Shown here one piece after another: positions 36,774 through 47,600 of a stretch of DNA of 64,000 nt (positions are counted from its first letter, which is position 1; every line of letters starts with the position of its first letter). The notes beneath the pieces are model-generated. The model had not been told where the DNA came from. It saw only the letters and a list, made by a program, of their open reading frames with translations, and did no database searches. This stretch comes from Lentinula raphanica. Its lineage: Eukaryota > Basidiomycota > Agaricomycetes > Agaricales > Omphalotaceae. The stretch is from positions 62,001-126,000 of the forward strand of contig JANVFP010000007.1 in assembly GCA_027919835.1 (NCBI GenBank), read 5' to 3'. Position numbers and translations under genes: made by a program.

Positions 36774-38991
36774 ACAAGAAAAAACCTTTTAACAGTAACA
36801 TGTGTGTTATGCTTAACACATTTAACAATGAAGAAGCCTTGGAACAGTGTTCATGTATGTTATACTCAACACACTTAACACACTTAACAATGAACTTAAA
36901 CCTTGAAACAGTGTTCATGTGTGTTATACTTAACACACTTGACTCAATATACTGAATAATGAAAAGAAAACCCTGGAATGGTGCTCATGTGTATTATACT
37001 TAACACACTTAACAATGAAAAAAACTCAGATCAGTGTTACTGCATGTTATACTCAACAGACTTCATCAATGAATATAACACAGTTAACAATCAAAACCTC
37101 GGAGTAGTGTTCTCACTCATTATACTTTTACACTCAACACACTTCATCAGTAAGTATAACACACCTTTAATGGGACATTGTTATACTATAACACACTTAT
37201 AACAACGAGGTTTGGGCGCTTATGGGCGCTTATTTGGTGTTTTTGAGTCGAAATTCATTAATACCACACTCAATAATTTTTGTGGTGGCTTTATATTGTG
37301 TCAGGAAGTTGTGTATATTATATTCCTCTAGTTAAAATTCAGAGAACTCGAAAATTCAACTTGTGGAGGTAGCTATATTGTGATCTTTTGTGATATAACA
37401 GTGTTTTATATAAATGTCACTGCATATGTCCATGTAATGCAAGTCTACTGATGCTGGGTCATGAGAAAAGCACTCCTACAGTCTACTGGCAGTGTCTGTA
37501 CATGATTCAGATAGCTATCATAGAGGTTGGACTGTGTGATATACATGTACATGTTTCATGTACAACATGGATGTCTACACTTACATGTAACAATAGATGT
37601 CATACTCAATGACCCCCATTACAGATCTCTTAGTTGTATCACATAGAGTTAGCATATAATAGGTTGTAGGATGACTCTTTTCATGACCCAGTAGCAGTTT
37701 AACTTCATAACATGGGTGTATGCATTGACATTTATATAAAACACTGTTATATCACAAAAGATCATAGTATAGCTAGCCCCCCAGGTTGAATTTTCAAGTT
37801 CTCCAAATTGTATCTAGAGAATTATGATATAGACAGCATCCTGACACAATATAGAGCCACCACAAAAATTATTGAGTGTGGTATTAATGAATTTTGACTC
37901 AAAAACACCAAATAAGCGCCCATAAGTGCCCAAACCTCGTTGTTATAAGTGTGTTATAGTATAACAGTGTCCCATTAAATTGAGTATAACATGCAGTAAC
38001 ACTGATCTGAGTTTTTTTCATTGTTAAGTGTGTTAAGTATAATACACATGAGCACCATTCCAGGGTTTTCTTTTCATTATTCAGTATATTGAGTCAAGTG
38101 TGTTAAGTATAACACACATGAACACTGTTTCAAGGTTTTTCATTGTTAAGTGTGTTAAGTGTGTTGAGTATAACATACATGAACACTGTTCCAAGGCTTC
38201 TTCATTGTTAAATGTGTTAAGCATAACACACATGTTACTGTTAAAAGGTTTTTTCTTGTTAACTGTGTTAAGTGTAATAAACATTGAGTACAGTAAATAT
38301 ATTGAATGATTTAGGCTATCTGAGTGTTTGAAGGCACTAGGTGTGCTAAAAATAGCATATAGATCATCTATACATAATGCCTGATGATTCTGGTATCATT
38401 TGAAGTAATAAAATTTTTGACACTTGTTGTGTATTTTTTTTTATTTTGCATTTTCAGGGCCAACAAAGCAACCCTGATTTTTTTGAGTATTTTTAATGAT
38501 TTTTTCTGATTTTTTGCTACCTGATGAGATCAAGTTCTATTTTTAGACAAATTTCCTTTTTAGGCAATTTTAATATGCCTGAGGTAACCAGGACATCACT
38601 GCAGCTATTTTTGGTTCCCTGTGATTTTTAGCATTTGAAGATCAATGATGTCATATTATACATTTTTTATTCAAAAAGGCAAGATTCAAAAAAGGAAGGT
38701 GATGACATAATAATATAACCCTAATTTACCTGATTTCATAATTGCTGTAAACGTAGTCACTTTGCAAAGTGCAGCACAGCTTCGCAAAGTAAATTTATTA
38801 TAATATATCTATTAAATAATAAAAGAACTATATAATATTAATAAATATAATAAATATCCAGGTACCCCCCCGGAGCCCTACTGGCCTGCCCAGAAGAGTT
38901 TTTTAAGCTTGGAAAGCCACTGCTGTTACTTTGCAAAGCATATATAGAGACTTCTCAGTCTACTTCGTGAAGTTCTTACAGCTTCAGCTGT

Positions 38992-39744
38992 TCCTGCCAG
39001 CAGCATCTGTAATTCCTCCTCTCATGGAGCCTCGAGGTGCAACTTTGCAGCTTGACCCAAGGGCCGTGGTCACGCCGCTCATTCCAGACAAAATTGAGCG
39101 GTTGTTGGAGTCGTTGGGGTTAGCAGATGACTGGGTAGAGGTATGGTATCCGAAATGGATTCGACGTAGGAGTGAAAGATCAGCTGCAACAATCATTTTT
39201 ATTTCAAGAATCACAGTTCAGTCTCGCTAGATTCAGCATTCATTTCAAAGTACATATTAGAAGAGCAGGCCGCCGGTCATTATTCGTGAGGATATACCCC
39301 ATCAGAGTTAGAACAGGTCATTGGACCATTTCGCACGTCACCTCTGGGTCTAGTGCCCAAGCCGAATTCATCGAAGCTACAAATGGTCCAAGATATGTCG
39401 TTCCCGCGCAACAACGAGTGGATTCCATCAGTAAATGCTGGGATAGATTCAGATGGGTTTCCCACAGCTTCGAGCAAACGTGCAAGCTGGTTCTCTCACT
39501 CCCACCAGGAAGCGTAGCCACAACCTTCAACATATCAACAGCATATTGCATAACTCCAACCAAGCCAGAGCAACAGTTTGCTCTCTGTATCCTCTGGGAG
39601 GATTTAGTCTATGTCGACAGGGCCGTGATGTTTGGGTTGGTGTCCAGTGCTGGGGTGACATTGCTAGGCATGGGCCCGCTATTAAAGTGGGTAGACGACT
39701 TCTTTGTGGTAAGGCTACCGCAACACACCAGTAGTGATATGTAT
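38992..39744 (+). pseudogene. reverse-transcriptase fragment, DIRS-like
   Basis: One frame (39172-39753) reads FNISTAYCITPTKPEQQ, then LVYVDRAVMFGLVSSAG, and shortly afterwards GPLLKWVDDFFVVRLP. These are RT motifs with the catalytic VDD in place of YxDD, in a form I associate with tyrosine-recombinase (DIRS-type) retroelements of mushrooms. About 20 residues seem deleted between SSAGV and GPLLKW. Upstream, 39020-39170 reads EPRGATLQLDPRAVVTPLIP, possibly from the same element. Both ends are cut by foldback copies, so only about 0.75 kb of a multi-kilobase element remains. Confidence 0.5.
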
Positions 39745-40232
39745 TATGTCTAACACAGTTGACAATAAATACTCAAAATAGTGTTATCAGTCACTATACT
39801 TAACACACTTAACAGTCAAAAAGTCGGAACAATATTACTTGATATACATAACACACTCATTGTTATACTATAACACACTTATAACAACGAGTTTTGGGCG
39901 CTTATGGGCGCTTATTTGATGTTTTTGAGTCAAAATTCATTAATAGTACACTCAATAATTTCTGTGTGGGCTCTATATTGTGTCAGGATGTTGTCTAAAT
40001 CATATTCCTCTAGATATAATTCGGAGAACTTGAAAATACAACCTGTGGGGCTAGCTATACTATGACTTTTTGTGATATAACAGTGTTTTATATAAATGAC
40101 AGTGCATACACCCATGTTATGAAGTCAAACTGCTGCTGGGTCATGAAAAGAGTCATCCTACAGCCTATTCTATGCTAACTCTATGTGATCCAGCCAAGAG
40201 ATCTGTAATGGGGGTCATTGAATATGACTGAG
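39745..40232 (+). mobile_element. foldback element, copy C (partial)
   Basis: Closely matches copy A from 4395 onward: AACACAGTTGACAATAAATA, TTAACAGTCAAAAAGTCGGA, GGGCGCTTATGGGCGCTTAT, and the loop start TGGGTCATGAAAAGAGTCAT. It ends at GTCATTGAATATGACTGAG, so the second half of the loop and the right arm are missing. Confidence 0.7.
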
Positions 40233-40289
40233 AAAAGATGGTGGGTAGGTCGGAAAGAAACACAAGTAATACAAATTAATATTGTTTCG

Positions 40290-40382
40290 AGCTCCGCTAC
40301 CTTGGCCGAACCTTAGCTGAAGCTCCACTAGCTTGGCCGGACCTTGGCCGAAACTCCGCTACCTTGGCCGAACCTTGGCCGA
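40290..40382. repeat. three 31-bp tandem repeats with CCTTGGCC core
   Basis: Units start AGCTCCGCTACCTTGGCCGA, AGCTCCACTAGCTTGGCCGG and AACTCCGCTACCTTGGCCGA. They are followed (40380-40470) by more CCAAGGTAA-type sequence, which resembles in reverse the repeat at 54527-54650. Confidence 0.7.
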
Positions 40383-40619
40383 ACCTTGGGAATACGCACC
40401 CAAGGTAATTTAGTAAGGCCAAGGTAAGGTCAGGTAAGGGGTGGTAAGGTAATTTGGTAGCCACCATAACAAATACAACTATCTTTACCAGACGGAGCGA
40501 GGATACAGGTCCCCCAATCAAAGTGCCAAAGAAACGCAAAACAATATGCAAGGTCCATATCAGATGTCCCCAAAACTAATATTATCAACGAAACACGAGA
40601 AGAATCGTATCATAGTCTT

Positions 40620-41862
40620 TCAACTTGCTTCGGTGATGGCACCGGTAGACGCTTCGCCAGGATCATCAGCTTTACGCATCTGCTTCGCCCATCTGAGACC
40701 ACAGGCGTTACAAAGAGTCTTTGGTCCTAAAGGCCCCTATCAAAGCCCGGCGGCTGTTAGAAGATGCAAACACGAACTTATCAAGGAAGAAACTCACCTT
40801 TCGCCATTCAGGAGAATCCGTACGTCCACAAGTGACGCAAACGTATTGCTCTGTGGGGTGCATCTTCTTGAGCTACAGGATATAGATTTACGATTAGCGC
40901 AAGGACGTTCTTTTGTACTGGAGTTAGAAATGGATGAACAGAGAAAGACAAACCTTCTTTTTCTTCTGACCCTCTTCCGTATCGATATCATCTCCAGGAT
41001 TGATCGAAAGTGCTGAACTATCAAATGTGGATTTGATAGGTGTCTTGACTGGATCCGAGCCTAGATAATACGGACTCGAGTTATCCGCTTGTTGTCGTTG
41101 CTGGGTGAACAACGCTGAGGAGGTTGAATATAACGAAGGCGGCGCAGTGGTGTGTTGTTTGGATTTCAGCGCTGTAAGTTTGGTCTGAAGATGTTCGTTC
41201 TCGAGCTGCAACTCCATCAGTGTATTCAACCTGAAAGAAAAGGAATTCATTCTATGATCAGCATGTATAATATCGCACACTCAATTCAGCATAACGCACA
41301 TCGTCATATTCCGACTCATATACGGTTTCGCCATCGCGAAGAAACATTGACATCCAGACGCTGGGTTATTCTCAACTGCGAATCGAGGGTATCCTTTGAC
41401 TTCAAAAGGACTTCCTTCATGGGCATGAACGGATAAGTCGTCGCTGGTGTCCCACATTTCAATCGAACATAAGATAAGAGTTCTTTATTCCCTCCAAGAC
41501 TTTCTTCGAACGATGCTCGAAAGATGGCTTGGTCGTCGGCTGAAAATGAATAGATTTCCCAGTATGTAGATCACAGTTAGTGAACTCAGCTCAATGAATT
41601 GGGAGAACACAAACTCACGATTAACAAGGTCAGTAAAATCATGATCAACCAAATCCCCTTCCTTCCATCCCAACAAATCATTCACAGCAGGATTGCAGTA
41701 ATAAATCTTGAGCGTCGAGGATAAGATAAAGATACAAGTATCGGCGAGTTCCGAGATCAATAAATCTGCCCATCGCTTGCGTTTCGTAAACTCAAAGGAG
41801 GCCTGATTTGTCGGTGCAGCGGTCGCGGAAGCCGACTTCTGAGAGGGGAGTGAGCTCGACAT
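40620..41862 (-). CDS. white collar 2-like photoresponse regulator (PAS + GATA finger), with a frameshift
   Basis: WC-2 pairs with the blue-light receptor WC-1 and binds GATA-type promoter elements of light-induced genes in the nucleus. Exons: 41619-41862, 41300-41539, 40954-41230, 40798-40872 and 40620-40736. The PAS domain begins at [17 protein letters not shown] (about residue 30) and includes [13 protein letters not shown]. The GATA zinc finger near residues 266-291 shows [15 protein letters not shown] and [14 protein letters not shown], the class signature. In exon 2 the frame changes within a run of four A (41404-41407 on plus). Upstream frame ends PFMPMKEVL; the conserved continuation [10 protein letters not shown], then CFFAMAKPY, is in another frame, and exon 2 is one base short (240, needs 241). 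This is either a loss-of-function deletion or a homopolymer error. About 317 residues otherwise. Confidence 0.85.
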
Positions 41863-42319
41863 GGGGTTTCCCTCAGGGCCTTTTGGGAAAGAGGGGGGGC
41901 AGATGGGAGTAAAGAAGTAAAGAATTGAGAAAAACTGTCTAGAAATCGGCTCCTCATCGACGGTTGACTATATGTAGCTCCTAAACCTTGTTGAACAGCT
42001 ACCACGTTTTTTGATCCCGAACCTCACGATGGTGTATTCAGCATCACTGCAACACGCAGCAACAAACAGCCAGCGCAATAAACCCAGAAGGGGAGAACTT
42101 CATAATGTTAGATATGTGTATGATAAATAACAGTATAACCCCAGTAGAATGATATTCGGGCACTGATGTGTGTGTGTAAGATACCTCTAAGTATATAAAC
42201 CAGAACATAACAAAGTGGAAGACCTTTTTGTGTCAAGAGAGGGAGAAGGAAAAAGAGAGAAAGAGAGAAAACCGCAGTTTGTCTCTTGCCTTGCCTTGCC
42301 TTGTTGTGTGCCCTCCCCT
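41863..42319. other. intergenic between white collar 2 and the dehydrogenase
   Basis: Upstream region of the WC-2-like gene and 3' flank of the dehydrogenase. It includes a short GAGAGAAAGAGAGA tract (42240-42265). No gene seen. Confidence 0.5.
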
Positions 42320-44013
42320 TTAGATAATGCAATACCCTCCGTCAACCCGAATTTCGGATCCAGTCATGAATCTTGAAGCATCGCTAGCAAGGAAAACCAC
42401 AGCGCCCTGAAAAGAATCATTCAGTATGACGTCGTACAGACTTATCCTACAACGACTAACCGCCAAATCTTCAGGTTCTCCGATCTATGACGGTGGTAGA
42501 GCAACTTAGAAAGGTAGTCTTGGCAGAGAGAACAACAACAACGTACCCGTCCCATTGGAGTCAGGCTTTCCCATGTTTTCTACTCAGAGGAACATGGTCA
42601 GTACGAATGTCCTTGTACTTAGCAGCGTATTGATCAACGCACTTTCAACTCGGGATCGTGATTAAGGATAGTCCTGGTCAACTTCGTGGCCATGTAACCA
42701 GGGCTTCATACGAAATATCAGTACCGTTATCCCGCAAGATGTATCAGATATGCACACCTTAAAACGTTAACGCGCACATTCTTCTTCGCCCATTCCACGG
42801 CCAAACTAGAAGCCATGTGCCTCACAGCTACGAGATAGATTAGCCCTTCACTCAATGCACAGTGAGAATATGGACCCACCTGCTTTCGACGCGTTATAGG
42901 GGGTTTGAGGCTGATAGGGATAATGTGTGAATAATAGAAGAATTAGGACTAGGCTTGTGCGAAAGTACCTGTGGAATATTGATGATCTAAAAGGACACCC
43001 CAAGTCTGGTTAGTACCAAGCGAGGAGAAGAATGAAGCCTGACGGAAACTCACGTTGGCACTCATACTAGCCACCAAAACGATGGACCCTCCACCTTGAG
43101 GGATCATATTACGTGCGGCTTCACGGGCAGTGAAAAAGGCCCCGTGTACGTTGATATCATATAAACGCTTTATACGGTCGAATGGGTAACTAAGTTGGGG
43201 AGGAACGGTAAGGAAGGGACGTGATTAAGATCCGTGTCCGAGGTATCAGGAAAAAACGCGGGAACTCACTCGAAGGCGGCGTAGTTCTCCACAATACCTG
43301 TAACGCAGATACAAGGGACACACATCAGATGTCAATCTTTACACAGAAGGGAATCACAAGGTCCAAGGGGGGCACTGACCAGCGGAGGCAACGACAGAGT
43401 CCACGCGTCCAAAGGTGTTGATAGTCTCTGCGTAGGCTCTCTGGACAGAGAGCTCAGAGGACACATCGCACTCGATACCAATGATTTTAATGTCTTCCTT
43501 CTTCAGGTCGCTGTTAACTTAACAAGATCTCTTCAGTAACATGTTCACCGTCATTGAATATATGAAAAAAATGCGGGGTGGGAAACGAGAATGATATGAC
43601 TGACCGCATGCGAGTTCAGTGAGCTCCTTTGCAGCCTCCTTGGCTTCTGACTCTTTAAGATCCACGATGGCTATGGTAGTGCAACCACTGAGACGTTTAT
43701 ATGAGCTGATGACGAGCAAAGAGCATGCAAGAAGAGTTACTTACGACTGAACGAAAGCGCGACAGAATTCGTTGCCCAAACCACGAGCAGCACCAGTGAC
43801 CATGCAGACCTAGGTCTATATCAGTTCCAAAGTCCATCGACGTGACGGGCAACGACCAACTTTTCCCTCCATTGAGAAATCAACGAGTGTCTTGGGAGAT
43901 TTTGTTGGGATTGTACTTGAGAATCTCCATCTGTTCACGCTAGTCGAGCGTAACGCTAGAGGCTTTGAGCGAAGAAGTGCTGTTGCTCGTGAAGAGAATC
44001 GAGCAGAAGACAT
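42320..44013 (-). CDS. short-chain dehydrogenase/reductase, probable mitochondrial presequence
   Basis: NAD(P)-dependent oxidoreductase of the SDR family, closest in feel to fungal arabinitol/sorbose-type polyol dehydrogenases; the substrate cannot be read from sequence. Many short exons. The N-terminus [16 protein letters not shown] is Arg and Ser-rich without acidic residues, as in mitochondrial presequences. Exon 1 ends at 43861 after MEGK; exon 2 opens [15 protein letters not shown], the glycine-rich nucleotide site TGxxxGxG. Further motifs are [38 protein letters not shown] (catalytic Ser region) and QTPYNASKA, which supplies the YxxxK pair. The C-terminus reads [13 protein letters not shown] and RVDGGYCII before TAA. 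Introns lie between most of these blocks. It appears intact. Confidence 0.85.
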
Positions 44014-44610
44014 GGATGTAAGAGAACAAAAAATTTTCAGAGAATCGGTTAAATGGTGGTTGAGTTGGAGTCTGTGTTGGGGTTAGAGATAATGGAGCGG
44101 GGTTAGAAATTGATCTCATCGCTCCGCAAATCCGGTAAAAGCCAAAGCAAGCCAAAGCCGGAGTAAGTTTACACAGCTACCGATTCCCCGTCTTTAACAT
44201 TGAAGTTTTCAATTTTGTGGGATAAGCCTAGGTGACATAGAGAAGTTTAAATACCCTACATAAAATGATGCAGAAGAAAAACAAGCCTCATGAGAAAACA
44301 AGCCAACAATGTAAAGTATGTAATAAACGAAACTTAGAAAAACAACTAGAAACGGTACGGGTATCCTTTCAGAACATAGGTGAATAAAACGAGAAAAATG
44401 CACTAGAATTATAAGATGCTAATGAACGAAGGTGAGAGCGTTTGGTGGCCGGTGAGTCGACGAGGGTTGATAGGACCTGGGAAGATGGCGGAAAAGAGGT
44501 GAAGCAGAAAGACGTGATCGGTGATGTGTGAGAGAGAGAGAATGGTGAACGGAACAGTATAAACGAACGTGGTCGCCATCGCCTGCCAGAGGTCGGAGCA
44601 GAGAGATAAT
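44014..44610. other. intergenic, no gene seen
   Basis: Promoter of the dehydrogenase and 3' flank of the kinesin gene. Short frames on minus (44409-44756) are the kinesin 3' end in another frame. Confidence 0.5.
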
Positions 44611-47600
44611 TTATAAACAGGCAAACTTAGATTTTCGTTTCGACAACTCCTCCATCCGTGAATCGAGCTGCTGTCTCGCACGCTCTTTCGCCTTTCTCTC
44701 CTCGTCCAGTCTTTGCTCGTACGATTGCTTTTCTTCAACAATGGATTGTCGGACATTCACCACCTCTCGCTTAGTATCTGTGAGTTCCTTCCGGAGCGCT
44801 TCAATGTCTCCATTCAGCCGATCCCGTTCGCGGGCAAGTTCAGTCGCATGCATGCGGGCTTTACGCACTGACAAGGTAACGAGGGTCAGCCAGTTATTCA
44901 AACCATATGAAACGGTGACAAGAAAAAAAAACGAAAAACAAAATGCAAACGTACAATTCTTCTCCGAATCGCCTAGGGATGTTTCCAGGGTGCTCACTAG
45001 ATCCATGTGAGTTTGGAGATCGCTTTCGCAGTGGGTGAGCTGCTTGTTCAACGTCTTGATCATCACCTCCTGTTCTTCCAGTAGCTTCGCCTGTTCATCT
45101 ATCTTGGCCAGCGCTTTAGTATCAAGTACAGCCGGGGTGGGCAGTGATGCAATCATAGAGCCACCGAGAGATGTAGCAGGTGTTGCAGGGGAATCCGGTG
45201 CTTGTGAGTCTCGCGATGACGACGATGCTCCTCCAGAAGAGGAACTGAAACCAGGATCATGATGTATCGAACGAGGTGCAGGGGGAGGAGGAACAGATGG
45301 CGGGGGTGTCGGAGGAGGTAGTTTAACACCCGCAGAGCCAGGAAGACGATTGAACCTTTCGTTAGCCGGTCGGCCATTTGGTGGAGACCCACTGCGCGCA
45401 ATTTGCGCCTGTAGTTCTCGTACGAGTGTATCCGAACGACCCTTCTCCAATTGCAGAGTGTCCTTCTCGTCCTTGACTTTCTGCAAGTTCTCCTGTAGCT
45501 CTGCAAGCACCGACCGATGACGCTCCAGTTCGACTACGAGAGATTCACGTTTGGAAGCTTCCTGGATGAGAAGAGATTGTTCCATGCGAGTCCGTTCAAC
45601 CTCCGCCTTGAGTTTTGCCAGCTCCGAGGCGAGCTGATCTCGCTCATTTTCCGCATCCGATAATTTTCCGCCGAGGGTCCGGATAGCGTTATCCTTTTGG
45701 ACAATCTCTTCTTCCTGCGTCTGCCGTGCTTGGTCTCGTAGCAAGAATTCGTCAGCAGCGACTTTGTGGGCCTCCAACTCCTGTACAAGAAGCTCGTTTT
45801 CTCTACGAAGGGTCGCAGTCTCCTTGGTATGCTGCATCTTCAAATCTTCCAAGGTAGCCCGTAGACTCTTGGTCGCCTCTGCCACAATCTGCTCGCTAGA
45901 TGCCCGTACATCTCTCAGAGACTCAGTGTGCTTCTCCTGGAGTGCAGCAATGGTATCGTTCAGCTCGGTGATCTCCTGCCGATGTGAAATTTGTATCTTC
46001 ATAACTTCGGTAGTATGCTCCTCAAGCAGCTTCGCAATCTTCGACTCGGAGGCTGAAGTAAGCTCTTGCGTCACCCGTTCATGAGAAGCCTGTAAGGCTT
46101 CGAGTTCTTCGGCATGAGAGCGACTAATGTCCTCTAGGAGGGCGGCTTGCTGCTCTTTTTGCGTTTGAAGCGCAGCGTCAATCGCACTTCGAGCATCAGA
46201 AGCAGCCTTGGATGAATCATCCTCGAGAGCAGAGAGCGCCGAACTAAGCCTTTCGTTCTCCATCTTCTGCTCCTCCTTCAGCTTCGACATGGATTCTTCG
46301 TGCTCAGCCCGCAATCGGTCGAGCTGTGAGTCGTATTCGGCTTTCGTAGCAGCGATAGCACTAGCATGATCTTCCTGTGCAGAAGAGAGGAGAGCGGCAT
46401 GCTCGTCCCGCAAAGAAGAAAGTGAGGAAGCATGATCAGCTTTGAGAGACGATATGACGGCAGCGTGGTCGGCCTGAAGAGAAGTTATAGCAGCAGCATG
46501 ATCAGATTTTGTCTTTTCCAGCTCCTCCGTGAACGCCGTCTCTTTCCTCGTCATTGTCGCACGAAGCTGTCCGAGGGCAATCTCTGTACCTTCGTCTTTG
46601 TCAACAAGGGCACGTGCGTGGTCAGCCTTTAGTTTCTCCAGAGCTTCAGCATGGGAAACGTCTTTCCTAGAAATAGCAGAGGAATGTTCATCCTGGAGTT
46701 CCTGGAGGGCTAGACCGCGTGATGATTGAGACTCTGAGAGCAAACTCTCCTTCGCCCTTTCCGCCATTCGAATCTCAGCAGCATGTTCTTCCTTCATGTT
46801 CTCCAGTGCTGTAGTGGCTTCAGCCGCGTGCTTGACCAGAGTTTCAGCATGGTCACTTCGCAGCTTCGTCAGAGCATTGTAATAGTCCTCCTCTGTCTGC
46901 TGAATCAGGGCCGTCGTCTCCGTCTCCTTCTGTTTAAGGGCCTCGGCGTGTGCATTGGCGGTCTTCGAGAATGCAGCTTCATGCTCTTCACGGACTCGAG
47001 CCAGTGCTTCACTAGCTTCCTGGAGTTTGCTACGAAGCTCTTCCTCGTGCTCTTGCTGCAGTTTCCCAAAGGCTTCTTCGTGACTACGAAGTGCTTCCTC
47101 GAGCGCAGAGGATGCAGCAGCGAGTTCGGTTCGTAACGTGGAAAGTGCAACTTCGTGTTCTTCCTTCACACGCGATAACAGACTATCCAGCTCCTCCTGC
47201 TTTTGCTTCAGTGCTTCCGAGTGAGAAATACGAAGCTCCTCGATCGCTGCAGTATGCTCGACCTCTGCTTTGGACAAGGCTTCCAATAGATCTGATTCGC
47301 GCTGTTGCATTTCTTCGAGTTTCCCTAGATCTCTCTGGTACTTTTCTCGCAAGGCCTCAACTTCGGTGGACATATTCAGGGCCTAGGATTACCAATCAGA
47401 AGACGATACAAAAGAGAAATAAGCAACGGATACAGACCTGATCTCGAGAAAGAGTGGTGAGTTCATCGAGTGACCGTCGAGTTTGGGTGAGTTCCTTGGT
47501 CAAACTATCAACAATCTCCCTATGACTCGACTCTTTCTGCGCCATAGACCTGGGGAGAGAATGAATAAGGTTATGCTGAAGCTATGCACAACTACGTACA

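Larger units (their letters stand above)
31322..38991. mobile_element. foldback element, copy B: 1.3-kb inverted arms, PIF element in left arm
   Basis: Left arm is 31322-32051 plus 36774 to about 37430; right arm is about 37710-38991, read as its complement. Both arms start ACAGCTGAAGCTGTAAGAAC and stay alignable throughout: TTTGCAAAGTAACAGCAGTG, the A-run block near 31800 and 38480, TAACACACTTAACA units, and GGGCGCTTAT near 37220 and 37920. The left arm has about 100 extra bases (37061-37168). The loop is 37430-37710. Without the inserted Harbinger element the unit is about 2.95 kb and encodes nothing. Such long palindromes are typical of foldback elements, moved by enzymes supplied in trans. 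No target duplication could be seen. Confidence 0.8.

Noticed and set aside
45153..47150. Several long frames antisense or frame-shifted to the kinesin tail
   Set aside because: Shadows of the repetitive coiled-coil coding sequence.
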